NCBI GenBank assembly: GCA_016191285.1
Contig: JACPPA010000012.1
Location: forward strand, 186,001-250,000
DNA length: 64,000 nucleotides
From: Gammaproteobacteria bacterium
Lineage (GTDB): Bacteria; Pseudomonadota; Gammaproteobacteria; Ga0077536
Direction: 5' to 3'
Part shown: positions 17,009 to 25,669 of the stretch, piece by piece
Numbering within the stretch: the first letter of the stretch is position 1
Layout of the letters: every line of letters starts with the position of its first letter
The notes under the pieces: generated by a model
Told to the model about the DNA's origin: nothing
What the model saw: only the letters and a program-made list of their open reading frames with translations
Database searches by the model: none
Translations under genes and position numbers: made by a program

Positions 17009-18175
17009 TCACGCGGGGAACAGCCTGACGAGGTTCTTCGCGATCAGAATGCGCTGAATCTCATTGGTCCCTTCGCCGATACACATCAGCGGCGCATCGC
17101 GGTAGTAGCGTTCGATATCGAACTCCGCGGAATAGCCATAGCCACCGTGGATCCGCATCGCTTCCTGTGCGCAATACATCGCGGCTTCGGAAGCAAAGAG
17201 CTTGGCCATGCCGGCTTCCATGTCACAACGCTCACCGCGCTCGTATTTCTCGGCCGCTTGATTCGTTAGCAACCGTGCCGCTTCAACGCGCGTCGCCATC
17301 TCCCCTAACTTAAGTTGAATCGCCTGGTGCTCGCAGATGGGTTTGCCGAAGGTTCGACGCTGCTGCGAATAGCGAATGGAATCCTTCAATGCCGCATTCG
17401 CAATCCCAACGCCGCGCGCCGCGACGTTGATGCGACCGAGCTCCAGCCCGCCGACCGCATGGTGAAAGCCATGGCCTTCTTCGCCACCGAGAATGCGTTC
17501 TGCCGGAATGCGGAAATCGCTGAAGCTCAACCCCACACTTTCGACCGCGCGATAACCAAGCTTTTTTAATTTGCGATCGACGGTGAAACCCGGCCCCTTT
17601 TCGGCGAGGAACATCGTCATGCCCTTATGCGCCGGCTTGGCCGCGGGATCGGTTTTCGTCAGCACCGCATAGAGACTTCCATAGAGACCGTTGGTGATCC
17701 ACATTTTCGAGCCGTTCAGCACATAGTCGCTGCCGTCGCGCTTGGCCACGGTTTTGATCCCTTGGAGATCGGTTCCTGCATCCGGTTCGGTCAAGCAAAG
17801 CGCACCGCGTAATTCGCCGGTCGCGAGCCGCGGTAAGAATTGCTCGCGTTGGGCTTGCGTGCCAAAGCGATAAATCAAAGTCCCTAGCATCAAATGCGAA
17901 TTGATGATGCCGCCAATGCTCATGAACACTTCGGCGATGGCGGTGACGATTTTCGCGTAGGTCGTCGGCGGTAACCCTAACCCGCCGTAGTCCTGCGAAA
18001 TCGTCAATCCAAACAATCCGAGCTCTTTCATCTGCTCGACCAGATCAAACGGATATTCATCCGCCTGTTCATATTTTTTGGTGACCGGTCGAACTTCTTT
18101 CTCGAGCCAATTCGTAATGGTGTCGAGAATTTGGACTTCGTCTTCGCGACTAAACATGTCGGGCGCTGTGGCCAT
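17009..18175 (-). CDS. Acyl-CoA dehydrogenase
   Basis: FAD-dependent alpha,beta-dehydrogenation of an acyl-CoA. The 388-residue protein is standard: CLTEPDAGTDLQG and WITNG in the middle beta domain, FGKPICEHQAIQLKLGEMA, GGYGYSAEFDIERYYRDA, and a final GEGTNEIQRILIAKNLV in which the glutamate is the usual catalytic base. This differs from the second acyl-CoA dehydrogenase at 25.7 kb. A GGAGA box precedes the ATG. It is transcribed ahead of the SDR at 18.4 kb with a structured repeat between them. Confidence 0.95.
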   Translation of the reverse strand: MATAPDMFSREDEVQILDTITNWLEKEVRPVTKKYEQADEYPFDLVEQMKELGLFGLTISQDYGGLGLPPTTYAKIVTAIAEVFMSIGGIINSHLMLGTLIYRFGTQAQREQFLPRLATGELRGALCLTEPDAGTDLQGIKTVAKRDGSDYVLNGSKMWITNGLYGSLYAVLTKTDPAAKPAHKGMTMFLAEKGPGFTVDRKLKKLGYRAVESVGLSFSDFRIPAERILGGEEGHGFHHAVGGLELGRINVAARGVGIANAALKDSIRYSQQRRTFGKPICEHQAIQLKLGEMATRVEAARLLTNQAAEKYERGERCDMEAGMAKLFASEAAMYCAQEAMRIHGGYGYSAEFDIERYYRDAPLMCIGEGTNEIQRILIAKNLVRLFPA

Positions 18176-18227
18176 TACCGTCTCCTGACTATTGTTTCGA
18201 TCATTTCCGCCGTTCCAAACTCATCAA

Positions 18228-18363
18228 GGCTGGTGGTCGCAGGATTCGTCAGCGCGCCTCACGCGCAAGCGAGCCAGGGATGGTTTAGCGCAGCGCGTGC
18301 GGTAGCGGAGCGATTCAGGAAGAATCGCGAAGCGGTAGCTGACGAATCCTGCGACCACCAGCC
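18228..18363. repeat. Long palindromic repeat, family P copy 1 (26-bp arms, 84-base core)
   Basis: GGCTGGTGGTCGCAGGATTCGTCAGC at 18228-18253 is the exact reverse complement of 18338-18363. The 84-base core, read on the minus strand (TACCGCTTCGCGATTC..), is about 88-90 percent identical to the core of a second copy at 25157-25294, while the arms differ at 9 of 26 positions with every change compensated on the other arm. The core itself contains a GCGATTC/GAATCGC hairpin. Position is between the acyl-CoA dehydrogenase start and an SDR end. Confidence 0.92.
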
Positions 18364-18399
18364 CGCGGCACTGCGTCAAACAGCCAAACCTACACGCTG

Positions 18400-19164
18400 T
18401 TAAATCGCGGTTAACCCACCATCGACCGGAATCACCGCACCGGTCATATACGAGGCTTCATCCGAGGCCAGAAACAGCGCGACATTCACGATCTCGATGG
18501 GTTCGGCCAACCGATTCATCAAATGCATGGCGGCCATTTGTTTAAACGCGCCGGCCTTGTCCTCGACATCTTTCAAATAACGCCGCGGCATATCGGTGTC
18601 GACGACACCTGGACAAATCGCATTCACACGCACGCCCTGCGCCGCCAAATCCGTCGCCATCGAGCGCGCGAGCTGCGCCAAACCCCCTTTGGACGCGCCG
18701 TACGCCGCCATCGTCGGAAATCCCACAATACCGCCGACCGAGGAATTATGAATGATCGAACCACCGCCACGCTTGACCATTTCGCGCGCCACGAGCTGGC
18801 TCAAGAGAAACGGCGCACGCAAATTCACCGCCAATAACTCGTCGAGTTCCTCCGCGGTGGTTTCTAAAAACGGTTTGCCGACCATCAGGCCGTGATTGTT
18901 GAACAGCACATCGACTCCACCGAAGACCCTGACCGCGGCTTTTACGATTTTCTCGAGGACCTTGCCGTCCCTGACATCACCGCCAACATAGGCAACATCC
19001 GCTGGGCGTTTGGCGATAAGTTTAGCAACTTCGCCGTGCGGCTTCTTGGCGAGATCGCTCGCCAACACGCGTGCCCCTTCGGCCACAAAGCGCGCGACGG
19101 CGACTTGCCCCTGACCGCCTAAGGCGCCGGTAATGATGGCTACTTTCTGGTTTAATCGGCCCAT
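18400..19164 (-). CDS. SDR family oxidoreductase
   Basis: A classical short-chain dehydrogenase (254 residues): cofactor loop TGALGGQG at residue ~13, NNHG in place of NNAG, catalytic Ser in HNSSVGG and YGASKGG for the Tyr-Lys pair, closing with SYMTGAVIPVDGG. Asp in ASDLAKK after strand 2 suggests NAD preference. Likely a hydroxyacyl-CoA or alcohol dehydrogenase of the surrounding degradation genes, which is inference from context. Confidence 0.92.
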   Translation of the reverse strand: MGRLNQKVAIITGALGGQGQVAVARFVAEGARVLASDLAKKPHGEVAKLIAKRPADVAYVGGDVRDGKVLEKIVKAAVRVFGGVDVLFNNHGLMVGKPFLETTAEELDELLAVNLRAPFLLSQLVAREMVKRGGGSIIHNSSVGGIVGFPTMAAYGASKGGLAQLARSMATDLAAQGVRVNAICPGVVDTDMPRRYLKDVEDKAGAFKQMAAMHLMNRLAEPIEIVNVALFLASDEASYMTGAVIPVDGGLTAI

Positions 19165-19200
19165 GATCTATCCCTTACACTTTGAAACGGTTCCTATGAA

Positions 19201-19226
19201 GATTCGCGGATAAATCCGCTCCCACA
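19201..19226. repeat. Half REP-like unit
   Basis: GATTCGCGGATAAATCCGCTCCCAC, identical in core to the half unit at 2634-2659, lies between the LLM monooxygenase end and the SDR start. Confidence 0.7.
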
Positions 19227-19249
19227 ATCGCGACCCCTTAACATTCGTG

Positions 19250-20386
19250 TCACACGCGTAGGCCGGCTTGCTTCATCAATGGCAACACGCGCTCGCCGAA
19301 ATACTTAAGCTCCTCGTAATAGTCGAGCCACGACAAAATAAAACCTTCAATGCCGAGATCGGCCAGTTCCTGCATCATGTCCACTACTTGTTCCGGCGTT
19401 CCGACCAGCGGGAACCCACCCCAACCCGCGATGAACCGCTCACCGTATTGTTTAATCTGTTCGTTAAACGAACTGCTCTCGATGCCGAGTAGATTCATAA
19501 TATTGTGCGTCGCTTCCCAATCCCCCTCATCGACGATGCGGCGATACAACGCTTGCGCTTCCGCTTCGGTATCGCGACAACACACCAGTCCATAACTCAT
19601 GACGCCGAGTTCGCGACCGTGAGCGGCGGCGCGTTTATGGATGTCGACGACCAGATCGCGGGCCTGCTCCTTGGTCGCGATGGTGATGAAGTTGAAATCG
19701 ACATGACGGGCTGAAAATTCTCGTCCTTCCTCCGAATTGCCGGCGTTAATCAGCACCGGGTGCGGTTGTTGTACCGGTTTCGGCAGGAGAAATCCGCCTT
19801 TAATTCGAAAGTATTCGCCGACGTGATCGAAATCCTGTTCAGTCCACGCGCGTTTGATACAGGTAATCCAATCGGCCGCCATGTTGTAGCGAACTTCGTG
19901 CGGCAGTTGTGTGATACCGAACATTTCAATTTCGGGCCGAAACCAACCACAGACGATGTTGAGACCAAATCGCCCGTGCGAGATCCGATCGATGGTTGCG
20001 CCCTGCTTCGCCGCCAGCAGCGGATGCACGGTAGGCACATGTGAGGTCGCGAAGACCATGATTTGTTTGGTGTTGCACGCGAGCGCGGTCGCCCAGGTAT
20101 AAACTTCCATGTTATTGGCATTGAATTGGGTCGTGCCGCCAAAATGTTTCCAGCGCCCGACCGGTACTAATAGTTCAAAACCCAGTTCGTCTGCCAACTG
20201 CGCGATCTTGACGTTGTGTTCGTAGGTGGGTTCGAAAGTAGTCGCCGCATGCGTAATCGTGCAGCCATTACTACAATTCATCCCGAAGATGCCGAGCTTG
20301 AGCCGATTCTGGTTATAGACCGGGACGTGTTGCCTGCGCCAAGCACGAAGATCGTCGGGATGGGTGAGCGCGGGGTCGGAATGCAT
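19250..20386 (-). CDS. LLM-class flavin-dependent monooxygenase (RutA-like)
   Basis: A 378-residue luciferase-like TIM-barrel monooxygenase using FMNH2. It shows ..AQLADELGFELLVPVGRWKHFGG near the front, VPTVHPLLAAKQGATIDRISHGRFGLNIVCGW, the family's flavin-site hallmark, and PHPVLINAGNSEEGREFSARHVDFNF. The last two resemble RutA/DszA-type enzymes that insert oxygen into C-N or C-S containing compounds. Reduced flavin could come from the flavin reductase at 43.8 kb. It is the most downstream gene of none; its own unit is flanked by half REP and by a divergent cyclotransferase gene. Confidence 0.88.
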   Translation of the reverse strand: MHSDPALTHPDDLRAWRRQHVPVYNQNRLKLGIFGMNCSNGCTITHAATTFEPTYEHNVKIAQLADELGFELLVPVGRWKHFGGTTQFNANNMEVYTWATALACNTKQIMVFATSHVPTVHPLLAAKQGATIDRISHGRFGLNIVCGWFRPEIEMFGITQLPHEVRYNMAADWITCIKRAWTEQDFDHVGEYFRIKGGFLLPKPVQQPHPVLINAGNSEEGREFSARHVDFNFITIATKEQARDLVVDIHKRAAAHGRELGVMSYGLVCCRDTEAEAQALYRRIVDEGDWEATHNIMNLLGIESSSFNEQIKQYGERFIAGWGGFPLVGTPEQVVDMMQELADLGIEGFILSWLDYYEELKYFGERVLPLMKQAGLRV

Positions 20387-20431
20387 GAATCGATTTCCTA
20401 AGCGGCGAACGTTTAATGGTGGTCACGGATC

Positions 20432-20914
20432 ATGACGGTTTACCGCTATTTTGCCTACGGTTCAAACGTCCTAGCCGCGCGGCTCGCGGCGCGCGTGGCG
20501 ATTGACGATGACCTCGGGACCGCCGTGCTAACCGGCTGGTCGCTCAGATTTCATAAGCGCGGCCGTGATGGCTCGGCGAAGTGCGATATCGTATCGACCG
20601 GCAACCCGGACGATCGCGTTTATGGCGCAGTTTACGAACTTAACGCCAACGCGAAAGTATCTTTGGACGGGATCGAGGGCGCCGAGCGCGGCTACACCAC
20701 GCTTACCCTCGCGTTGCCGCCGTTTGGGCCGGTGTATTTCTATCGCGCGGACCCGCGTTACACCGACGCGTCACTTCTACCCTTTCAGTGGTATCTAGAC
20801 CTGGTGATCGAAGGCGGCCGGCAGCGCAAATTTCCCGCCGATTACCTACAACCGCTTGCCGCTCAACCCACCTTGCCGAATCCGCCGCGAATGTACGATT
20901 ATCGATCGCATTAG
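20432..20914 (+). CDS. Gamma-glutamylcyclotransferase-like protein
   Basis: The 160-residue protein has the GGCT fold marks: YRYFAYGSNVL at the N terminus (substrate loop) and the catalytic glutamate in SLDGIEGAERGYTTLTL. GGCT-like enzymes release 5-oxoproline from gamma-glutamyl peptides. Its relation to the flanking flavin monooxygenase genes is unclear. It reads opposite to both neighbours. Confidence 0.87.
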   Translation: MTVYRYFAYGSNVLAARLAARVAIDDDLGTAVLTGWSLRFHKRGRDGSAKCDIVSTGNPDDRVYGAVYELNANAKVSLDGIEGAERGYTTLTLALPPFGPVYFYRADPRYTDASLLPFQWYLDLVIEGGRQRKFPADYLQPLAAQPTLPNPPRMYDYRSH

Positions 20915-21008
20915 AGATTCCAATTCGATAATGTCGCGCGCACAACCCGAGGCGTTGTGGGAGCGGCTCCCGCCAGGCGCTGCCCGTCTTGTTTTCACGG
21001 AAATTCTG

Positions 21009-22076
21009 TTATTTCACTCGCGCCATGATTTCTTTCGCGAATATTTCGACCGTCTTCTTATTATCAATAATCGGTTGAATCGCGACCTGGTGGATGCCGG
21101 CCTTCTGCATATTGTGGATGGACTCGACGATCTCGTCGGCGGTGCCCGTCAACGTGGTCGCACGAATGATCTTCTCGGTAACGATTGCCTCGTGTTCCTT
21201 TTTGAACCCGAGGAGATAGTCCGAATACAGCTTCAAATGCCGCGTCTCAATGGGACCTTCGAGCACCTTATAAATGTCCCGAAAGCGCATGACATCGGTG
21301 CGCAGATCAACCGGCAAGGTCGACGAGTCGGGATTCGACAGCGCGAAGATATTGGTCGACGACGACACGAACGGACCGACGGCCTGACGGACCGCTGAAG
21401 TTTCGAGCGATTCGCCTTTTTTCGTCAAATGAAACGCCGTCATGCATAACGCATAAATATTCTTAGGATTGCGCCCCGCGCGTTCCGCACCCGCACGGAC
21501 GTGCTCCATCACGAAATTGATCAGCGAGGGACTGACTGCGCCGAACAGAATGACGCCGTCGGCAATCTCGCCCGCCATTTCGAGGCTTTTGGGTCCGCTC
21601 GCCGCAATGTAAATAGGGATCTTGGTTTTAATGTTGTACCAATCGCTATCCGGATTTAGAAAGCGGATTTTGCGGTGCCGATCGCCTTCGGTGTAATCCG
21701 TGGTCTTGCCTTCCAGCAGATCGCGGCAGATCCGAATATGCTCGCGCATGGATTCCAACTTGGCGGCCGGCATGCCGAGCGTCCGCCGCGCGGTATTGCC
21801 AGTGCCAATCCCCAAGATCGTTCGCCCTGGCGCTAGTTCGTTCACCGTCGCAATCGAGTTCGCGGTGACCGGCGCTATGCGCGATTCCGGATTAGTGACC
21901 CCGGTCCCCAGCGCAATTTTGGTGGTATTGACCGCGCACAACGACAAGCTGGCATACGGATCACTGAATAGCATTTGCGAGTCATATAACCATGCATGGG
22001 TAAAACCGTGCTGCTCCGCGTAGGCGACATCCTGGTGGATATGAATCGCAGCTGGAAAGACAAAGCCGTAGTCCAT
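21009..22076 (-). CDS. LLM-class oxidoreductase, F420/Mer-like
   Basis: The protein (355 residues from MDYGFVFPAAIH) is a luciferase-like TIM barrel closer to the methylene-tetrahydromethanopterin reductase and F420-dependent subgroup: ALGTGVTNPESRIAPVTANSIATVNELAPGRTILGIGTGNTARRTLG, then IPIYIAASGPKSLEMAGEIADGVILFG. I choose the ATG at 22076 because GAGGAG precedes it by 6 bases; the track start is 19 codons earlier. It follows the SCP2 and hydrolase genes on the same strand and probably shares their transcript. Whether it uses F420 or FMN cannot be told here. Confidence 0.85.
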   Translation of the reverse strand: MDYGFVFPAAIHIHQDVAYAEQHGFTHAWLYDSQMLFSDPYASLSLCAVNTTKIALGTGVTNPESRIAPVTANSIATVNELAPGRTILGIGTGNTARRTLGMPAAKLESMREHIRICRDLLEGKTTDYTEGDRHRKIRFLNPDSDWYNIKTKIPIYIAASGPKSLEMAGEIADGVILFGAVSPSLINFVMEHVRAGAERAGRNPKNIYALCMTAFHLTKKGESLETSAVRQAVGPFVSSSTNIFALSNPDSSTLPVDLRTDVMRFRDIYKVLEGPIETRHLKLYSDYLLGFKKEHEAIVTEKIIRATTLTGTADEIVESIHNMQKAGIHQVAIQPIIDNKKTVEIFAKEIMARVK

Positions 22077-22150
22077 CTCAAGACTCCTCTCACTGTAGTG
22101 TTGCTGGCACGACGTGCCGTGCCCGCCGCGCAATCGAAAGCGAATTTTTG

Positions 22151-22960
22151 TTATAGCACTTTATGTTTGCGGCAAAACCTTATCACTATATTCGCGATTA
22201 ACTTTGGATCTTCGAACATGGGGTAGTGCCCAATGTTTTTCAAATGCAGTACTTCACCGTTTTTGAGCAATCGGCCTGTTTCTTCGACGAGTTCACGCGG
22301 CACCCAAAAATCGTCTTCGCCGCGGATAACCAGCATCGGGCACGCGACGCTCTTCAATTTAGCGCGCACGTCGTGTTGCGCCCAGGCTTCGAGATCGCCG
22401 ACCGCGCTGACCTGCGAATTGCGATGTTGCCAGCGCAGTTCTTCAATTTTTTCGGCGGAGCATTGCCGATTCAGCGACTCGATTGCCGCGCGTTCCATCT
22501 GATCCTGCCAACCCGGCGCCCACGCCGGGTGGACCAGTCCAGAGGGCAAGGGGAAAGTCGGCGACCGCGCGCATCCTTCCATCGGCACACCCGCCGCCAT
22601 ATCGCGCCAGTGATGCGCGGCGTAATCGAGCGTGATATCGCCACCAATAGAACAGCCAATGATCACTGGCTTCTTAAGGCCCAGCGTATTGACGAAGGCA
22701 TGCACGAATTCAGCGTGCTCGTGGATGGTTCGATGCTGCCGCCATTGCACGGGGTACGAACGCGAATGGCCGGGCAGGTCCAGCGCAAACGCATGGAGGC
22801 CCTCTGCCGCCAGCAGGGGCATCATATATTGATATTCCAACGAGCTCGCGCCCGCGGTGTGAATACAGACAATCGGCTGACCGGCGCCGATCTCGTCGTA
22901 GAAAGTACGTGTGCCGCCCACTTTTACGTAGTGCCCACGAATGTCTTCTGGTGTCGCCAT
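22151..22960 (-). CDS. Alpha/beta hydrolase (module A)
   Basis: A 269-residue alpha/beta hydrolase. The oxyanion segment IVCIHTAGAS has HTAG in place of the usual HGxP, the nucleophile is Ser in IIGCSIGGD, the acid is in VIRGEDDFWVP and the base is His in NIGHYPMFEDP. It is clearly paralogous to the hydrolase at 24158-25012 (shared CxHTAG, DLPxH, LGLxKPVI, GHxPMxExP). With SCP2 upstream and LLM downstream it forms a three-gene unit. An ester, lactone or C-C bond hydrolase role is possible. Confidence 0.9.
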   Translation of the reverse strand: MATPEDIRGHYVKVGGTRTFYDEIGAGQPIVCIHTAGASSLEYQYMMPLLAAEGLHAFALDLPGHSRSYPVQWRQHRTIHEHAEFVHAFVNTLGLKKPVIIGCSIGGDITLDYAAHHWRDMAAGVPMEGCARSPTFPLPSGLVHPAWAPGWQDQMERAAIESLNRQCSAEKIEELRWQHRNSQVSAVGDLEAWAQHDVRAKLKSVACPMLVIRGEDDFWVPRELVEETGRLLKNGEVLHLKNIGHYPMFEDPKLIANIVIRFCRKHKVL

Positions 22961-22980
22961 GATTCGAGCCTCGCTTAAGT

Positions 22981-23415
22981 TTAGGCGGCGCGCGCGGCCG
23001 CGGTTTTTTGCAGGGTATAGGCTAGTTGAAACATGGCCTCGGTCAGGCGACCGGCTTCGAGCAGATTACCTTCGGTGGCAATCTCCACGCTTAGTTCGCC
23101 GACGCGTTTTAAGTCCGGATCGTCATCGAAGTAGCGCTTGCCCGGGAAGGTTAAATCGGCCCAGCGCCGCTTACCGCTCAGCAGTAGTTTCCACGCGGCC
23201 TCGGTGCCGACGAATTTAAACGTGTAACCAAATACCGGCACGGCGGTCTGGTGATCGATGACCTTTCCTTTGTAAACCTTAAGCCATAAACGGTCGGCGC
23301 CGACTTCGAGCAGCACCGAGCCATCGAAGCACAGCGCTTGTTCGACAAAACTAGGATTGCCGTTCAGTGCCTTGACGAAGCGCGCCTGAAAGGCGCTATT
23401 GGAAATAAAAGACAT
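22981..23415 (-). CDS. SCP2-like sterol/lipid-binding protein (module A)
   Basis: A 144-residue single-domain protein of the SCP2 type: the pattern LCFDGSVLLEVGADRLWLKVYKGKVID followed by YTFKFVGTEAAWKLLLSGK and a C-terminal LTEAMFQLAYTL helix. SCP2 domains bind hydrophobic acyl or sterol ligands in a tunnel. It heads a minus-strand unit with a hydrolase and an LLM oxidoreductase. A related gene starts 333 bases away on the other strand. Confidence 0.8.
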   Translation of the reverse strand: MSFISNSAFQARFVKALNGNPSFVEQALCFDGSVLLEVGADRLWLKVYKGKVIDHQTAVPVFGYTFKFVGTEAAWKLLLSGKRRWADLTFPGKRYFDDDPDLKRVGELSVEIATEGNLLEAGRLTEAMFQLAYTLQKTAAARAA

Positions 23416-23747
23416 AGTAGCCTCGCACTGACCGTGGCCCGCGAATGGTTAGGTCACTCCCACTCTCGCGTGCGCTAACGGTCGTTAGTTCGGTGTGTGA
23501 TGATTGCCACGAGACGTCGGCGCGGCGTTATCGTCAACCAAAAATAATGGCCTGCTAACGGCGTCGGGCAAGCTATTTTTGCGCGGCGATTGCGTCTAAC
23601 GCAAGATGCGGTAGCACGTGGCTCGGCGAGGCACCGGATGATTCCGTTCACCGGCGAATCCTGCCCTGGTTTTGCCTTGACAGGGCGCGCGAGCGTGATG
23701 TCTACTTCCTTGCCCATGCATCAGACACTTCCTAGGGAGACATTCCA
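23416..23747. promoter_or_regulatory. Divergent region between the two SCP2-hydrolase modules
   Basis: 332 bases without a credible gene (an 80-residue ORF on the minus strand has no features). Since both flanking units start here, it should hold two divergent promoters. GGGAGA before the plus-strand ATG is a clear ribosome-binding site. No operator could be identified by eye. Confidence 0.5.
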
Positions 23748-24125
23748 ATGTTCGATCAGTCCTGGATGAAACGCTGGCAGGACGCGGTGAATGCCAACGG
23801 CCCGATGAGCTGGATCGGGAAACATCTCACCACGGATATCCTGCTTGGCTTCGGTGATAAAAATTTCGTGGTCTCATTCCGCAACGGCAAAATCGCCACC
23901 TTTACGGATACTCTCGGCCCGGAAACCTGCTATTACTTGGCGCTTCGCGCGCCGGCCGATAGCTGGAAAAAATTCTGTCAAAAAGTGCCGCCGCCGATGT
24001 ACAACGACATTTGGGCCATGGCCCATCCGCTGCACGGCCGCTTACAAATGGAAGGCGACCAAAAAGTACTGTGGCAAAACATGCGCGCGATGTTCTGGGC
24101 TTTCGATCGCATGCGCGAAATCTGA
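23748..24125 (+). CDS. SCP2-like lipid-binding protein (module B)
   Basis: A 125-residue protein with the same topology as module A's SCP2 protein: DILLGFGDKNFVVSFRNGKIATF, YYLALRAPADSWKKFCQ and HGRLQMEGDQKVLWQNMRAMFWAFDRMREI. It lies 32 bases before a paralogous hydrolase gene, so the SCP2 + hydrolase pair exists twice, head to head. Confidence 0.75.
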   Translation: MFDQSWMKRWQDAVNANGPMSWIGKHLTTDILLGFGDKNFVVSFRNGKIATFTDTLGPETCYYLALRAPADSWKKFCQKVPPPMYNDIWAMAHPLHGRLQMEGDQKVLWQNMRAMFWAFDRMREI

Positions 24126-24157
24126 ACGGCACGGCTCATCGTAACGGGAGAATTTCA

Positions 24158-25012
24158 GTGGCAAAAATAGAACCAATTGTTGGCAAATATATTTGGGTGC
24201 CGTTCGAGGGCACTGAATACCGCATGTACTTCGAGGAAGCCGGGAATCCCAAAGGCATCCCGATGATCTGCTTACACACCGCGGGCACTGACGGTCGCGA
24301 ATGGCGACATCAGCTATGCGACGAACGGATCGGCAAGCACTTCCGCGTCATCGCCATCGACCTGCCACGGCACGGCAAATCCATTCCGCCGTACGAGTGG
24401 TACAAAGAAAACGAAGAATACAAGCTCACCGCGAAATTTTATTCAGGGATCGTGATGGCCTTCAGCACGGCGCTCGGCCTCGACAAACCGGTCATCATGG
24501 GCAGCTCGATGGGCGGCAATATCTGCCTCCATTTGGCGGCGAACTACGAAAATGACGTGAAAGCGCTGATCGCGATCGAAGCCTGCGAATGGTCGCCGGG
24601 CTGGCATCTCGATTGGCTGCGCCATGCGCATATTCATGGCGGCGAAGTATGCGCGACGTCGGTGTTCGGCCTAATGGCGCCGCAAAGCCCGGACAAATAT
24701 CGCTGGGAAACCTGGTGGTATTACTCGCAGGGTGGCCCGGGAATTTTCAAGGGCGATCTCTACTTCTACAGTTTTGACCACGATTTCCGGGGCAAGACCG
24801 AGAAGCTCTCGGGCAAGGTGCCGACGTTCTACATGACCGGCGTTTATGACTTTGCGTGTACCCCCGAAATGACCGAGGAAGCGGCGAAAAAGCACAAGAA
24901 TTCGGAATGCATCATCATGGAAGAAATCGGTCACTTCCCGATGAGCGAAAACCCCGAGGTGTTCAACCGCTACCTGTATCCAGTCTTGGATAAAATCGTC
25001 GCGCTGAAGTAG
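24158..25012 (+). CDS. Alpha/beta hydrolase (module B)
   Basis: From the GTG at 24158 (GGGAG 8-10 bases upstream) the protein is 284 residues; the track's 49-residue extension reads through the SCP2 gene in another frame. It has MICLHTAGTDGREW, the Ser nucleophile in IMGSSMGGNI, an Asp in MTGVYDFACTPE and the His in EEIGHFPMSENPE. It is a paralog of the module A hydrolase and ends at a strong terminator. Substrate unknown. Confidence 0.9.
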   Translation: MAKIEPIVGKYIWVPFEGTEYRMYFEEAGNPKGIPMICLHTAGTDGREWRHQLCDERIGKHFRVIAIDLPRHGKSIPPYEWYKENEEYKLTAKFYSGIVMAFSTALGLDKPVIMGSSMGGNICLHLAANYENDVKALIAIEACEWSPGWHLDWLRHAHIHGGEVCATSVFGLMAPQSPDKYRWETWWYYSQGGPGIFKGDLYFYSFDHDFRGKTEKLSGKVPTFYMTGVYDFACTPEMTEEAAKKHKNSECIIMEEIGHFPMSENPEVFNRYLYPVLDKIVALK

Positions 25013-25033
25013 CAAGCGCGCCGTCTCTCGCGC

Positions 25034-25073
25034 AAGAGCCGTTCGTTCAACGAGTTGAACGAACGGCTCTTTT
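25034..25073 (+). terminator. Rho-independent terminator
   Basis: AAGAGCCGTTCGTTCAAC and GTTGAACGAACGGCTCTT pair over 18 bases and are followed by TT(TG)TTG, 21 bases after the module B hydrolase stop. Confidence 0.9.
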
Positions 25074-25156
25074 GTTGAATCGATTGTTGGCGTGCAATAC
25101 ATCCAAACGATTCGTACTTCTGGCCGTTGCGGTTTAATCGCGACTCTAGTGCTGTA

Positions 25157-25294
25157 AGCCGATGGTTGGGGTATTCGGCGGCTACCGCTCCGCGATTCGT
25201 CCTTGAATCGCTCCGCTACCACGCGCGCTGCGCTATTCCAGTCCCTGGATCGCTTGCGCGCGAGGCGCGCCGCCGAATACCCCAACCATCGGCT
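25157..25294. repeat. Long palindromic repeat, family P copy 2 (26-bp arms, 86-base core)
   Basis: AGCCGATGGTTGGGGTATTCGGCGGC (25157-25182) is perfectly complementary to 25269-25294. The core TACCGCTCCGCGATTCGTCC..GAGGCGC aligns to the reverse strand of the copy at 18228-18363 with about eight substitutions and two single-base gaps. Arms share only 17 of 26 positions with copy 1, yet both copies have intact stems. Confidence 0.92.
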
Positions 25295-25390
25295 CGAAGC
25301 GTTTGTGGCACCCGCCCCCGCGTAAATTGAAACTACGTAGAGGCGCTTCTTCGGATTCCGAATTGCGCCACGGACTTTCGAGGAGCGGCG

Positions 25391-25478
25391 GACCTACCTG
25401 TTGAAAACCGTCGGCCGCAGGGACGCGGCCGTCGAGCGTCCAAGGACGGATTCACAGCGTGTTTTCAACAGGTAGGTC
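25391..25478. repeat. Inverted-repeat element with 18-bp arms
   Basis: GACCTACCTGTTGAAAAC (25391-25408) pairs perfectly with GTTTTCAACAGGTAGGTC (25461-25478). The interior has GCGTCC.. palindromes (GGCCGCAGGGACGCGGCC). The form resembles short dispersed elements known from gammaproteobacteria. The rest of 25295-25669 has no gene. Confidence 0.8.
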
Positions 25479-25669
25479 TGTCGCGCCCACACGCTTAAGT
25501 CACATCGCAATTCGGGGCCGGGTTGCGTCCTCCGTTGGATAGGAGCTCACGGCATTATTTGCTACGATTGGCTGACCTCGGCAGAGGTCTCGGCGCGACG
25601 CAAGGTTCGCGTCCCAGCAGAACGTTATCGAAATAACCGAACCGGGCGTAAGCCTGACCCTGGAGTCCT

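Noticed and set aside
23475-23717. 80-residue ORF in the divergent SCP2 region
   Set aside because: No ribosome-binding site, composition unlike neighbours, and it would fill the only space for two promoters.
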